A stretch of 64,000 nt of DNA from JAKFWF01 sp031374115 (GCA_031374115.1 JANMNO010000059.1:1-64000); one strand, 5' to 3'; positions 26,397 to 36,645 are shown, counted from the stretch's first letter. The notes: generated from the sequence alone by a model not told the origin. Program-made: numbers and translations.

Positions 26397-26993
26397 ATGA
26401 AAAAATTGGAACGCGCTGCTGCGTGGATTTTTGGTTTGGTGTTCCTTGCACTTGCCGCCGGCGTCGCCATCGAGACGATCTCGCGCAAGGTGTTGAACAA
26501 GTCTCTCCAGGGCATCGATGAGCTCGGTGGTTACGCGCTCGCCGTTGGGGCAAGTTTGGCGTTCGCCGTCGCCCTGGCAGCGCGGGCACATATTCGAATC
26601 GACGTGGTGCATGACCGGCTACCGAAGGCGTTACGTGTCGGCTTAAATTTGTTGGCCACACTCTTACTCGCGTTGTGTGCCCTGGCAGTGTTGTGGATGG
26701 CGTGGCTCGCGCTCGCCGACACAATCCAATTTAATGCCACGGCGCAAACGCCTTGGGCAACTCAGCTCAAGTACCCGCAGGGGCTATGGGTGTTGGCGCT
26801 AGCCCTGTTCGCGCTCTGTGCCGTTATCGAATGCGTGCGCATCGGTGCGCTGGCAGTCCGTGGTCGCGTTGACGAGATCGACCGCAGCCACGGACCACGT
26901 GGCACCAAGGACGAACTCGACGAAGAACTCGCCGACCTCAAAGCGCGCGGCGTTGAACCTGTCGTACTGAAGGCCGGCGGAGCCCAATCATGA
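26397..26993 (+). CDS. TRAP transporter small membrane subunit (DctQ family)
   Basis: A 198-residue protein with four hydrophobic segments (about residues 8-28, 45-65, 82-105 and 130-152) and the DctQ pattern VAIETISRKVLNKSLQGIDEL followed by AHIRIDVV. A polar C-terminal tail of some 45 residues is longer than usual. It connects DctM to the binding protein. Its stop overlaps the DctM start in ATGA. Confidence 0.9.
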   Translation: MKKLERAAAWIFGLVFLALAAGVAIETISRKVLNKSLQGIDELGGYALAVGASLAFAVALAARAHIRIDVVHDRLPKALRVGLNLLATLLLALCALAVLWMAWLALADTIQFNATAQTPWATQLKYPQGLWVLALALFALCAVIECVRIGALAVRGRVDEIDRSHGPRGTKDELDEELADLKARGVEPVVLKAGGAQS

Positions 26994-28291
26994 GCACGGC
27001 AACCGTCGGCTTGGCCGGCTTTTTCGTGATGGTCCTGCTGATGCTGCTGGGCTTACCGATCGCGGCGGTGATGCTGCTGCTCGGTCTGTTCGCTGGTGTG
27101 GCAGCATTTGGCTGGGCTTTCTTTGCATCCTCCGCGTCGATCAGCTGGGGGGTGATGAGCGAGAACAATCTGACGTCGATTCCGCTGTTCGTGCTGCTGG
27201 GCGAATTTTTGCTGCGCTCTGGCATGGCCGACCGCATGTACACGGTATTTGCAGCCTGGCTCGGCCGGTTGCCGGGTGGCCTCCTTCACACCAATATCGG
27301 CTGTTGTGCTTTGTTCGCTGCGACTTCGGGGTCATCCGTCGCCACTGCAGCGACGATCGGCACCGTTGCCCTGCCATCGCTGCGCAAGAACGGCTACCCG
27401 ATGGCCGATTCGCTCGGCAGTCTCGCGGCTGGCGGGACACTGGGCATCATGATCCCACCATCGATCAACTTCATCATCTATGGTTCGATGACGAATACGT
27501 CGGTCGGCAAGCTATTTATTGCCGGGATCATTCCCGGGCTGATGCTCGCTGGATCGTTCATGATCTGGATCGCCCTGAGCAGCATTTTACGTCGCGACAA
27601 GGTCGCCGTGATCGATGTGCCGTGGGCTGAGCGTCTTCGGTTGCTGCGGTATTTGCTGGAACCCATTGTCGTATTCGGCGTGGTGATGGGGACACTCTAT
27701 TCCGGTATCGCCACGGCAACGGAAAGCGCGGCACTAGGGCTCGTGATCGCCTTCGTCTTCATTGTTGCGCAGGGCAAGTTATCTGCGGGCCTACTGGAAA
27801 CCTGCTTTATCTCCAGCGCCCGCACGACTGGCATGATCCTGCTGATCGTGCTTGGTGCATTCGTGCTCAATCTTGCACTTAGCCTCAGTGGCATCGGGGA
27901 GGCTTTGACCCGGTGGGTGACGGGGTTCGGGTTGGGGCGCGTGCAATTGCTCGCGGCACTTATCGTGTTCTATCTCATCCTCGGCATGTTCATGGACACA
28001 CTGTCAATGATGGTCGCAACTATCCCTCTCGCATTTCCCGTAGTCAGCGCTGTTGGCGTCGACCCGATCTGGTTCGGCGTCTTCATTGTGCTGATGTGTG
28101 AACTCGGTCTGATAACGCCGCCTGTGGGTATGAACTTGTTCGTCGTTCAGGGCATTCGAACCGATCCCGGCCCGGTGACGGATGTCATTCGCGGTGCGCT
28201 ACCCTACGCGATCATTATGATCTTGTTTGCATTGTTGCTGATCGCAATGCCGGCGATTGCAACATGGCTGCCGCAGCTGATGCGAGGCTAG
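26990..28291 (+). CDS. TRAP transporter large membrane subunit (DctM family)
   Basis: A 433-residue protein with about twelve hydrophobic segments. Family signatures include FAATSGSSVATAATIGTVAL, GGTLGIMIPPSINFIIYG and GLITPPVGMNLFVVQG. It is the Na+-coupled transport channel of the TRAP system. It is translationally coupled to DctQ (ATGA) and lies seven bases before hyuA, so transport and hydrolysis genes share a transcript. Confidence 0.93.
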   Translation: MSTATVGLAGFFVMVLLMLLGLPIAAVMLLLGLFAGVAAFGWAFFASSASISWGVMSENNLTSIPLFVLLGEFLLRSGMADRMYTVFAAWLGRLPGGLLHTNIGCCALFAATSGSSVATAATIGTVALPSLRKNGYPMADSLGSLAAGGTLGIMIPPSINFIIYGSMTNTSVGKLFIAGIIPGLMLAGSFMIWIALSSILRRDKVAVIDVPWAERLRLLRYLLEPIVVFGVVMGTLYSGIATATESAALGLVIAFVFIVAQGKLSAGLLETCFISSARTTGMILLIVLGAFVLNLALSLSGIGEALTRWVTGFGLGRVQLLAALIVFYLILGMFMDTLSMMVATIPLAFPVVSAVGVDPIWFGVFIVLMCELGLITPPVGMNLFVVQGIRTDPGPVTDVIRGALPYAIIMILFALLLIAMPAIATWLPQLMRG

Positions 28292-28298
28292 GCGCGCT

Positions 28299-30362
28299 AT
28301 GCCAATACGGTCCTTCCCAATTCGCATCGCAGTCGACATCGGAGGCACCTTCACCGATCTGCAGATCCTCGATGAGCGCGATGGACGCATCGTCTCGCAT
28401 AAGGTGCCAACGACGACGGAAGATCCCTCCCGTGGCTTGATGGAAGGCATTCGCGGAGCGGCCAGCCGATATGGCTTCACGCTCGACGATGTCGGGTATG
28501 TGTTGCATGGCACGACCATCGCCACCAATGCGGTACTCGAACGGCGGTTGCCTCGTGGCGCGCTGGTCACTACGCTAGGCTTCGAGGATGTGCTGGAGAT
28601 CGGGCGTCACAATCGCCGGGACGTGTACGCCGTGTGGCCGCAGCCGCAACCGGTGCTCATTCCGCGTGATCGCCGCCTTGGCCTGAAAGAGCGGATGACC
28701 GCCCGAGGCAACGCCGAGATCCCGGTCAGTCCGGTTGACGTTGCGGAAGTGATCACGGCGTTGGGCCGTATGGAGATCGAGGCCGTCGCAATTTGCTTGC
28801 TGCACGCTTATGCGAACCCAGCTCACGAGCGATATGTCGCCGGGGCCATTGCCGGCTCGCTGCCTCATTTGACGGTGTCGTGTTCGTCTGAGGTCAGTCC
28901 CGAAATCCGGGAATACGAGCGTACCAGCACCACCGTCCTCAACGCTCTCTTACAACCGGTGGTGCGCGGTTACCTCGACCAACTAGGCCGTCGCATGGCG
29001 GCCGCACAGTTCAGACCCCGGCTGTTGATCGTGCAGTCGAACGGTGGTGTGTGCAGCCCCGAGACCGCTGCGCGTGAGCCGGTTCGGCTGCTCCTTTCCG
29101 GGCCGAGCGGCGGCGCCAAGGCGGCACTTGCCCTGGCCATGCACACGGGCGACCGTTTCGCTGTCGGCGTAGACATGGGCGGTACGAGTTTCGATGTATC
29201 GGTGGTGCGTGACGGACGCATTGAGATCGTTACGCAAAGTGAGATCGATCGCCTGCCGGTACGCGTGCCGATGATCGAGATCCGCACCATTGGTGCAGGA
29301 GGAGGATCGATCGCCCGCGTTGTCCACGGCCATGTCACCGTCGGGCCCGAGAGCGCCGGCGCATGGCCAGGGCCCGTCTGCTATGGACGCGGCGGGACGG
29401 AGCCGACGGTAACCGACGCCAACCTTGTGCTTGGCCGTCTCGATCCGGCGTTCTTTCTTGGCGGTAAAATGGCGCTCGATGTCGGTGCCGCGCGTCAGGC
29501 GATGGAGGGGGCCATGGCAACACCACTCGGGTTGGATGTAGACGCAGCTGCTGCCGGGGTTTTGCGAATTACCGACAGTCGTTTAGCTGCTGCGATTCGT
29601 GTAAGCCTGTTCGAGAAGGGACTAGACCCGCGCGATTTTACGATGCTGAGTTTCGGCGGCGCTGGGTCGGTGCACGCCTGTGCCGTGGCTGAAGAGTTGT
29701 CGATCAAGCGCATTGTATTCCCGATCGATGCCAGCACCTTTTCTGCGCGCGGCATCCTGGATGCGGACATCGAGCACGGGTTTGCGCACTCTGCCGTGCG
29801 CCTGTTTGACGAGGCTGCATTGCCGGCTATTGCCGCCATGGCGGCGGAGATGCGGACAGCGGCGCATGCCCGGCTCGAGAGTGACGGTATCGCCATGCCG
29901 GACCGTGGCCTTCGGTTCGCTATTGATTTGCGCTATAAGGGGCAGGCATTCGAGTTGACCGTACCCTGGCATCTGGCTGCCTACGACGAGGCTGCGCGCG
30001 GCGAGGTGCTTGAACTCTTTCATCAGCAACACGAGCAACGGTTTTCGTACGCAAACCGGGACGACATCGTGGAGATGGTAACCCTCCGGTTAGTCGCGAT
30101 TGGGCGCCTGTCCCGCCCTTCGGACAAGGCCAAAGAACCGCTAGTTCGTGCCGCACTGCCGGCATCGCGGCGAGTGTTTGCTGCGAGCCGATGGGCCGAT
30201 GTTCCCGTATGGCGGCGGGAAGCGATCGGCGCAACCGAGACGATCCTTGGACCAGCAATCGTCGAAGAGGACTACACCACTCTCTATTTGGCGCCGCAAT
30301 GGCGCCTGCGCCGCATAGCGCTCGGGCACCTCGTTGCAAACTTCGAGGGGGTGGAAGCGTGA
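28299..30362 (+). CDS. hyuA: hydantoinase/oxoprolinase A subunit (HyuA, ATP-dependent cyclic-amidase family)
   Basis: A 687-residue protein with the two actin-fold ATP-binding blocks of the family: AVDIGGTFTDLQILD near the N-terminus and VGVDMGGTSFDVSVV about residue 290. HyuA with HyuB forms ATP-dependent N-methylhydantoinase, 5-oxoprolinase or acetone/acetophenone carboxylase complexes. The position between a TRAP transporter and dihydropyrimidinase favours a hydantoin-like substrate. Its stop overlaps the hyuB start in GTGA. Confidence 0.9.
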   Translation: MPIRSFPIRIAVDIGGTFTDLQILDERDGRIVSHKVPTTTEDPSRGLMEGIRGAASRYGFTLDDVGYVLHGTTIATNAVLERRLPRGALVTTLGFEDVLEIGRHNRRDVYAVWPQPQPVLIPRDRRLGLKERMTARGNAEIPVSPVDVAEVITALGRMEIEAVAICLLHAYANPAHERYVAGAIAGSLPHLTVSCSSEVSPEIREYERTSTTVLNALLQPVVRGYLDQLGRRMAAAQFRPRLLIVQSNGGVCSPETAAREPVRLLLSGPSGGAKAALALAMHTGDRFAVGVDMGGTSFDVSVVRDGRIEIVTQSEIDRLPVRVPMIEIRTIGAGGGSIARVVHGHVTVGPESAGAWPGPVCYGRGGTEPTVTDANLVLGRLDPAFFLGGKMALDVGAARQAMEGAMATPLGLDVDAAAAGVLRITDSRLAAAIRVSLFEKGLDPRDFTMLSFGGAGSVHACAVAEELSIKRIVFPIDASTFSARGILDADIEHGFAHSAVRLFDEAALPAIAAMAAEMRTAAHARLESDGIAMPDRGLRFAIDLRYKGQAFELTVPWHLAAYDEAARGEVLELFHQQHEQRFSYANRDDIVEMVTLRLVAIGRLSRPSDKAKEPLVRAALPASRRVFAASRWADVPVWRREAIGATETILGPAIVEEDYTTLYLAPQWRLRRIALGHLVANFEGVEA

Positions 30363-32008
30363 CCACACTCGATGTCATCGAATTGGAAGTTCTGCGTAAC
30401 GCCTTGACGGCTGCTGCGGCAGACATGGATGTCACGATGTGGCGGACGAGCCGGTCGACGATTGTGCGAGAAATGCTCGATTACTCGACGGCCATCTTTG
30501 ACGCCGACGGCTACAACGTCGCTCAGTCCGCTCGGATCCCGCAACATCTCAACTCGATGGGATATTGCCTCCGCACGATCGTCGAGCAATTCATTCCGCC
30601 GAAGGAGTGGCAAGACGGTGACGTCATTCTCACCAACGATCCCTATTGTGGTGGCCAGCATCTGCCGGATATCGTCGCTTTCCGGCCAGTGTTCCACGAT
30701 GGTGTGCGCGTCGCAATCGTAGGTACGCTGTGTCACCATCTCGATGTCGGAGGCATGTCGCCGGGCAGTTACGCTGCCGGCGCGACGGAAATCTATCAAG
30801 AGGGGTTGAGGATACCTCCAGTGAAACTCTTTGCCGGCGGTGTTCGCAACGACGGGCTCTGGCAAATGATCGGCCAGAACGTGCGGCAGCCGGCCATCGT
30901 CATGGGCGACCTACAATCTCAGATAGCATCGCTCGCAGTCGGGGTGCAGGCCATTACTCGGATAGCTGACAAGTATGGCACAGCAACGCTCGCCACCGCG
31001 TGTGAGCGGCTCTTGAATGATTCAGAAGTCGCCATGCGCGACGTTATCGCCCGTATGCCCGATGGCATCTATGAGTTCGAGGATTTCCTCGACGACGATG
31101 GTATCGATACACAAAAACCCGTGCGCATCCACGCCACGATTACAGTCGAAGGCGATGCGCTGACCGTCGATCTCTCTGGCTCGGCACCCGAGGTCGCGGG
31201 TCCAATCAACGCGACGCTTGGGTCTTCGTCATCTGCGGTTTACTTCGCCATTCTGGCCGCCGCGGACCGCTCTATACCCGCCAACGCTGGTTGTTACCGG
31301 CCAATTCGCATCGTCGCGCCGGAAGGCCTCATCGTCTCGGCGCGCCACCCTGCACCGGTCGCGCACCGGATTTCGCCGTGCCATGTTCTACTCAATGTGC
31401 TGTTCGGTGCGCTGTCGCAGGCGATTCCCGATCGGATGCCAGCGTCGTATTATGGGGTAAGTTACGTGTGCGCGTTCCAGACCCGCCAGGCCGGAGGCGC
31501 CCGCAAAGTGCTGGTGGAAATCGAGGTCGGCGGTTGCGGTGCCCACCCTATGGGTGATGGTGCCAGCGCCCACTCTTTCGGCATGCATAACAATGCGTCG
31601 ATCCCGATCGAGATGATCGAGAGCGATTCGCCTGTCACCATCCTCGGCTACGGTCTCGTACCCGATAGCGGTGGCAGTGGGCGCCATCGCGGCGGACTTG
31701 GACTGAGGCGCGAATGGCGGATCGATTCAGATGCCGCCACGTTCACCGCGCAAATGGATCGCTTCAAGTTTCGCCCCAAGGGCTTGATGGGCGGGGGCGA
31801 TGGCAGCGCTGGCCGGCTCACGCTTATTCGTGATGGGCGGGAGACACCGCTGCATTCCAAGGTGTCGAACATGCAGTTGCGCAAGTCCGACATTATCCGC
31901 CTGGAGACGTCCGGTGGTGGCGGGCATGGACCCGCGACAAGACGGTCGGCAAACGCGAATGCGCAAGATGTGACGCTAGGGTTTACAACGTCGCGCACAC
32001 CCGCGTGA
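30359..32008 (+). CDS. hyuB: hydantoinase B/oxoprolinase subunit (HyuB)
   Basis: A 549-residue protein starting at GTG 30359 inside the hyuA stop (GTGA). Family blocks are NDPYCGGQHLPDIVAFRPVF, HHLDVGGMSPGSYA and the C-terminal SGGGGHGPA. It is the partner subunit of HyuA. The frame runs further upstream, but that part only shadows hyuA. The dihydropyrimidinase gene follows 39 bases later. Confidence 0.92.
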   Translation: MTTLDVIELEVLRNALTAAAADMDVTMWRTSRSTIVREMLDYSTAIFDADGYNVAQSARIPQHLNSMGYCLRTIVEQFIPPKEWQDGDVILTNDPYCGGQHLPDIVAFRPVFHDGVRVAIVGTLCHHLDVGGMSPGSYAAGATEIYQEGLRIPPVKLFAGGVRNDGLWQMIGQNVRQPAIVMGDLQSQIASLAVGVQAITRIADKYGTATLATACERLLNDSEVAMRDVIARMPDGIYEFEDFLDDDGIDTQKPVRIHATITVEGDALTVDLSGSAPEVAGPINATLGSSSSAVYFAILAAADRSIPANAGCYRPIRIVAPEGLIVSARHPAPVAHRISPCHVLLNVLFGALSQAIPDRMPASYYGVSYVCAFQTRQAGGARKVLVEIEVGGCGAHPMGDGASAHSFGMHNNASIPIEMIESDSPVTILGYGLVPDSGGSGRHRGGLGLRREWRIDSDAATFTAQMDRFKFRPKGLMGGGDGSAGRLTLIRDGRETPLHSKVSNMQLRKSDIIRLETSGGGGHGPATRRSANANAQDVTLGFTTSRTPA

Positions 32009-32047
32009 GTTTCGTGCGATGCTTGCAAATGAGGAAAGACTATTCAG

Positions 32048-33457
32048 ATGCTCGATCTTGTGATCACGGGCGGGACCGTTGCCACGGCCAGCGACACTTT
32101 CAAATGTGATGTCGGCATTCGAGACGGGCGGGTGGTGGCCCTTGGCGAGGCCTTAGGCGAGGCGCGCGAGGTGATCGACGCGCGCGATCGTCTTGTGCTT
32201 CCGGGCGGCATCGACAGCCACGTTCACCTTGCGCAGCCGAGCGGGCCTGGCATCGTCATGGCCGATGATTTCGAGAGCGGGACGCGCTCGGCAGCCTTCG
32301 GCGGCAACACGCTGGTGATGCCATTCTGCATGCAGCAGAAGGGCCAAAGTCTGCGACAAGCATTGAAGGACTATCACGCGACCGCTGCCGGCAAGTGCCA
32401 CATCGACGTGAGTTTTCACCTGATCATTTCGGATCCGACACCCAGTGTGCTCGGCCAGGAATTGCCGGCGCTCGTGGACGACGGTTACACGTCTTTCAAA
32501 GTCTTCATGACGTATCAGGACCTGGCTCTATCGGATTACCAGATGCTCGAGGTCTTCACGACCGCGCGCGAAACCGGTGCGCTGGTCATGGTGCATGCCG
32601 AGAACTATGACGCGATCCGCTTTCTGACGGACCGGTTGGAGCGAGCCGGAAAAACTGCGCCGAAGTTCCACGCAGCATCACGACCAATACCCGTCGAACG
32701 CGAAGCTACACATCGCGCCATTAGTCTTGCGGAGTTGATCGACGTTCCGATCATGGTAGTGCACGTCTCCAATGGTCCGGCCATGGAGGAGATCCGGCGT
32801 GCGCAATCGCGCGGCCTGAAAGTGATGGGCGAGACGTGCCCGCAATATCTCGTGCTCACCGAGAAGGATATGGACGGCCTCAACATGGAGGGCGCCAAAT
32901 ACGTGTGCAGCCCGCCACCGCGCGATATCGCAAGCCAGCAAGCGTGTTGGCGCGGGATTGAAACCGGCGTATTCCAGGTCTTCTCGTCGGACCACTGCCC
33001 GTTCCGCTACGATGATCCGCAAGGCAAGCTCACACCAAACGGCCGAACAAGTTTCAGATGGGTGCCGAATGGGATTCCCGGGGTTGAGACCCGGTTGCCA
33101 ATTCTATTCTCGGAGGGCGTCGTCAAAGGGCGGATCACGCTCAATCAGTTCGTCGCGCTGTCGTCGACGAACCACGCGCGTATCTATGGATTGCATCCAA
33201 CGAAAGGTACGATCGCGATCGGCGCCGACGCCGACATCGTGTTGTGGGACCCGGCGCGTCGCGTAACGATTGCTGCCGCCGATCTCCATCAAGGTTCTGA
33301 CTACACGCCCTACGAAGGATTGGAAGTGACGGGTTGGCCGCAAACGACGATCGTGCGGGGGCAGGTCGTCGTGCGGGACGGCTTATTGACCGGTGCGACC
33401 ACCCATGGCCAGCACGTCGCGCGGGAACGGTCCGCCTACGCAAAACCCCGAGCTTGA
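32048..33457 (+). CDS. hydA: dihydropyrimidinase/D-hydantoinase
   Basis: A 469-residue cyclic amidohydrolase with all binuclear-metal ligands visible: His58 and His60 (GGIDSHVHL), the carboxylated Lys151 (YTSFKVFMTY), His183 (VMVHAEN), His239 (MVVHVSN) and Asp315 (SSDHCPF). It opens dihydrouracil, dihydrothymine or 5-substituted hydantoins to N-carbamoyl products. No N-carbamoyl amino-acid hydrolase lies in this operon, so the next step must be encoded elsewhere. GAGGAAAG precedes the start. Confidence 0.94.
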   Translation: MLDLVITGGTVATASDTFKCDVGIRDGRVVALGEALGEAREVIDARDRLVLPGGIDSHVHLAQPSGPGIVMADDFESGTRSAAFGGNTLVMPFCMQQKGQSLRQALKDYHATAAGKCHIDVSFHLIISDPTPSVLGQELPALVDDGYTSFKVFMTYQDLALSDYQMLEVFTTARETGALVMVHAENYDAIRFLTDRLERAGKTAPKFHAASRPIPVEREATHRAISLAELIDVPIMVVHVSNGPAMEEIRRAQSRGLKVMGETCPQYLVLTEKDMDGLNMEGAKYVCSPPPRDIASQQACWRGIETGVFQVFSSDHCPFRYDDPQGKLTPNGRTSFRWVPNGIPGVETRLPILFSEGVVKGRITLNQFVALSSTNHARIYGLHPTKGTIAIGADADIVLWDPARRVTIAAADLHQGSDYTPYEGLEVTGWPQTTIVRGQVVVRDGLLTGATTHGQHVARERSAYAKPRA

Positions 33458-33536
33458 GGTCACCTGTGCCCCAGAGCACAGCCAACGTGTGTTGTCGCGG
33501 CTACCTTGGCCTCGCAACCTCGTATGGAGAAATGAC

Positions 33537-34331
33537 ATGGATCGGAAATCTCTTGCAACGGCTGGTGCGCTGCTTTGTGCTGCCGCCTCGACATGCTCGC
33601 CGGCGACTGCTTACGCAACGTCTCTGGACTATCAGAAAGGATCGAGTGGATATGGTAGCCGGGGATACACTGGCTACGGCTCTACCTGCAATCACTCGGC
33701 CCGGGTCTATTCTTGGAAAGCGCCAAAGGCGCCCGTCATCCAGGAAAGCATCAGGCCCGGAGGCCTCGACAAGGCGCCCTCCACGCCAGATGGGAGCTCC
33801 GATCGCGAGGACGCCGATCGCGACCCTTCGATGCGAGACCCCGGCTTCACCGAAGAAGACGAAATCGAAACCGGTTCGCTGTCGCCGCGTCCTGGCGATA
33901 TCGGCGCTAAAGAGGGACGCCGGTCTAAATCCAGCGCAGCACCAGCGGTCGGTCCAGGCAAAAACGAACGACCTAAACCGGTCTCGGTGACGCCGGCTCC
34001 GGCGCAGTCGGGACCACAGCAGCGGATGCAGTCAACGCGGACACCTAGTCCGAAAGGCGAGAATGCGCAGACGGCTGGCGCCAAAATTAGGCCTCAACCC
34101 TCCGCGAGCCGAACGGCACAGGCAGCACTACCGGAGGGTTTGCGCTCTCAGACAACAAGTATTTCTCCCGATCAGTTTCTCGAGCGATGCACCAAGGCCG
34201 GCGGCGACGCGTCTGGAAACCGCGATCGTGGAACTGCATGCGAGATGCCATCCGGTGAAAATGCCAAATGTATCTGGGCCGAAAAGAGCGGCCATTGGCT
34301 AGGCAGTTGCATTGCCCGTGAAGTGAACTGA
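33537..34331 (+). CDS. exported low-complexity protein, function unknown
   Basis: A 264-residue protein starting at ATG 33537 with GGAG about nine bases upstream. A signal peptide ends near TAYATS. The next part is Gly/Tyr/Ser-rich (KGSSGYGSRGYTGYGSTC), the middle ~130 residues are Pro/Ser/charged low complexity, and the last ~55 residues are ordered with paired cysteines (ERCTKAGG, TACEMPSG, AKCIWAE, GSCIARE). No family is recognised. It ends 20 bases before a strong terminator. Confidence 0.72.
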   Translation: MDRKSLATAGALLCAAASTCSPATAYATSLDYQKGSSGYGSRGYTGYGSTCNHSARVYSWKAPKAPVIQESIRPGGLDKAPSTPDGSSDREDADRDPSMRDPGFTEEDEIETGSLSPRPGDIGAKEGRRSKSSAAPAVGPGKNERPKPVSVTPAPAQSGPQQRMQSTRTPSPKGENAQTAGAKIRPQPSASRTAQAALPEGLRSQTTSISPDQFLERCTKAGGDASGNRDRGTACEMPSGENAKCIWAEKSGHWLGSCIAREVN

Positions 34332-34351
34332 CCATCGATTACGAATGCGAC

Positions 34352-34387
34352 GAGCCGTACGCGCGAGCGTGCGGCTCTCCGTTTTTT
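34352..34387 (+). terminator. rho-independent terminator
   Basis: GAGCCGTACGC (34352-34362) pairs with GCGTGCGGCTC (34367-34377) in an 11-pair stem with one G-T pair. It is closed by the tetraloop GCGA and followed by TCCGTTTTTT. It ends the 33537-34331 transcript and insulates it from the converging cyclase gene. Confidence 0.88.
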
Positions 34388-34409
34388 GACGGCCTAATGC
34401 GGGCGCCAT

Positions 34410-36512
34410 TCAGGTTTTCGGCAGCTGCCTCTTGTTGATCAGCCGTGCCAATGCCAGATCCTCCGGGTGCCGCACCGACAATGCTTCGAGCGCTACTAGA
34501 CACGAGTGTTCCTTCTCGGAGCCAGCCTTGCCAAGTGCCGATAGATACGCCTCTCGATCGGCTGCTGAGAAACTTTCTGGCCATAATCCGTAAACGGCGA
34601 TGGGAGCACTGAGACCGCGGAGCTGTAGCTCGCCGAGTGGGCGAACTGCATGCGGCGGCAACAGCGCCGTGGTCCCTGGCCCAATCGCAATGCGCGTGCC
34701 CAGGTCGCGAGTCGCAGTCTCCAGCCGTGCCGCAGTATTTATGGCGGACCCATGTGCCGTGTAGTCGAGTTTGCGGCTGCCGCCAACGTCGCCGACAATC
34801 GCAGGACCCGTTTCGATCCCGATGCACGTCGCGCCAAACCCGATCGCGGCCGGGCCACTCTCTTTCCGATAAGTCTCGCCGAAGCGCGAAATGGCAACAG
34901 CGCAATCGACAGCCTTGGCAGCATGATCGGCTTGGTCGAAAGGAACGTTGAACATTGCGTGCACGGCATCGCCGACAATCTTGTCGATAAGCCCGCCGTG
35001 ATCGATCACAAGACGTGCGATCCCGTCGAAGTATCCATCCAGAGCCGCGATCAAGGCTTCAGGCTCCGTTCGATCCGCCATCGCGGTGAACCCTTCGATG
35101 TCGGTGAACATGGCGGTAACCGGCCGCCGTTCTCCGGCAAGCTTCAGCACCCCGGGTTCCGCGACGAGACGGCGGACCACTGCCGGGGCAAGATGTTGCT
35201 CGAAGCGCCTCCGGATGGCGGCCTCTCTCCGGCGGACATCGGACGCAGCCATTAGCATCGCGGTGGCGGAGGCGACGACGACAGCCTCGGCAACAAGCAG
35301 CGGATCGACGAGGTAATGAAACCTGATGAACGTTGCCAGCGCGAGGCTGAGCCAAACTCCCACCAGTACGATGGCGATCCCTCCTGCGCGAGCTGGGTGC
35401 AAGGACGCTCCGCTCCATGCGGCGGCAGCGGCGGCGGCCAGCGCAGCAATGAGTTCGGCGACCATGATCCAGTGCGGCCGCAATGGAGTAACGCCGGAGA
35501 GCATCTGCTGCACGGCGGTGGCCTGTAGCTGCGAAGCAGGCACCAGCATGCCATCGTGAGCAAGACGCAATCCGCCCGCCTCCGGCGCTGAGCTGCCAAG
35601 GATTACGATCCGTCCTTGAAGAATGGCCAGTGCCGCAGCGTCTTTCGACAAAAGCCGCGTGGCGGAAACGGTGTCGACGGTGGCTCGCTCCGTGGGCGTT
35701 GGAACGAGCCGGAACATTCCATCTTGATCGAGGGGCAATACGGTTGCGCCGATAGCGATCTGGCGCGGGCGTTCGGACAAGATCAGGGTTTGAGCCTGGC
35801 GGGCTAAGCGGGCCACTTCGACGGCGAAGCCGGGCACGAGCCGCTGTTCGGCGACAGTGACGATCGGTACGCGGCGCACGACGCCATCAATATCCCCCGG
35901 CACGGCGAGCACTCCCAGCCCCGTCGCGCCAGATCGCAAGCTCGCCGACGGTCCGATCAAGCCCGCGGCGTGCCAAAGCCGTTCGGCACTGAAACGGGCG
36001 CGGGTTACGATCGGATGCACACCCTCGAAGCCATGCACGACGGTTGGATCCAAAGCGAGCCCAAGTACGATCGATTGTCCGTCAATGGCTGCGGCGAGTG
36101 CCCGGTCTCCATCGACGAGGTTTTCGGCGAGCCTGGCCAGCGACTGGTCCCCGGTCTGCGTTGCAAGATATCGGGCGATCGAGGCGGGGGACGAGCCGTC
36201 GCTGCCCTCGAACAGGATGTCGATGCCGACGACGATCGGATCAGCACTTCGGATGACGGTAACGAGCTCCGCGATTTTGTCTCGCCGCCAAGGCCACGCG
36301 CCGTTGGCAGCCAAAGTCGCCCGATCGATGTCGACGAACACCGGTCGCGGAGAAACCTGGCCGGACATGCGCTCTGCGCCGAGCATCATCACGGTGTCAT
36401 GACCACGTTCACGGATGGTAATGCCCCACGCCGTCTGGCCCATTGCCCAGGCTGCCGACGTGGCGACGGCGCTCAGCATGGCCACTATGGCCCAACGTGG
36501 CACGGTGTACAT
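34410..36512 (-). CDS. CHASE2-domain adenylate/guanylate cyclase
   Basis: A 700-residue membrane receptor cyclase. One N-terminal helix (about residues 8-26) is followed by an extracytoplasmic CHASE2 sensor (about 40-335, with VFVDIDRATLAANGAWPWRR and IVVGIDILFEG), then three transmembrane helices (about 348-423) and a class III cyclase domain (about 460-640). Catalytic residues look intact: metal ligands Asp471 (FTDIEGFT) and Asp515 (GDAV), purine-selecting Lys511 and Thr585 (DYTAHG), Asn592 and Arg596. It should make cAMP in response to an envelope signal. A Crp-type regulator and a FecR protein lie upstream on the same strand. Confidence 0.92.
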   Translation of the reverse strand: MYTVPRWAIVAMLSAVATSAAWAMGQTAWGITIRERGHDTVMMLGAERMSGQVSPRPVFVDIDRATLAANGAWPWRRDKIAELVTVIRSADPIVVGIDILFEGSDGSSPASIARYLATQTGDQSLARLAENLVDGDRALAAAIDGQSIVLGLALDPTVVHGFEGVHPIVTRARFSAERLWHAAGLIGPSASLRSGATGLGVLAVPGDIDGVVRRVPIVTVAEQRLVPGFAVEVARLARQAQTLILSERPRQIAIGATVLPLDQDGMFRLVPTPTERATVDTVSATRLLSKDAAALAILQGRIVILGSSAPEAGGLRLAHDGMLVPASQLQATAVQQMLSGVTPLRPHWIMVAELIAALAAAAAAAWSGASLHPARAGGIAIVLVGVWLSLALATFIRFHYLVDPLLVAEAVVVASATAMLMAASDVRRREAAIRRRFEQHLAPAVVRRLVAEPGVLKLAGERRPVTAMFTDIEGFTAMADRTEPEALIAALDGYFDGIARLVIDHGGLIDKIVGDAVHAMFNVPFDQADHAAKAVDCAVAISRFGETYRKESGPAAIGFGATCIGIETGPAIVGDVGGSRKLDYTAHGSAINTAARLETATRDLGTRIAIGPGTTALLPPHAVRPLGELQLRGLSAPIAVYGLWPESFSAADREAYLSALGKAGSEKEHSCLVALEALSVRHPEDLALARLINKRQLPKT

Positions 36513-36645
36513 TTACTGATCGCTTTTCCGCGCGGGTAGTGAAGCGTTATGCCGAGGCGGCGCCAGACAGGGCCGGCACCGCCATCCATCGGGTCGCCAT
36601 AGCGCGACCCGTTAGCCAAAGATTGAACCATTCCACTGATGATTA

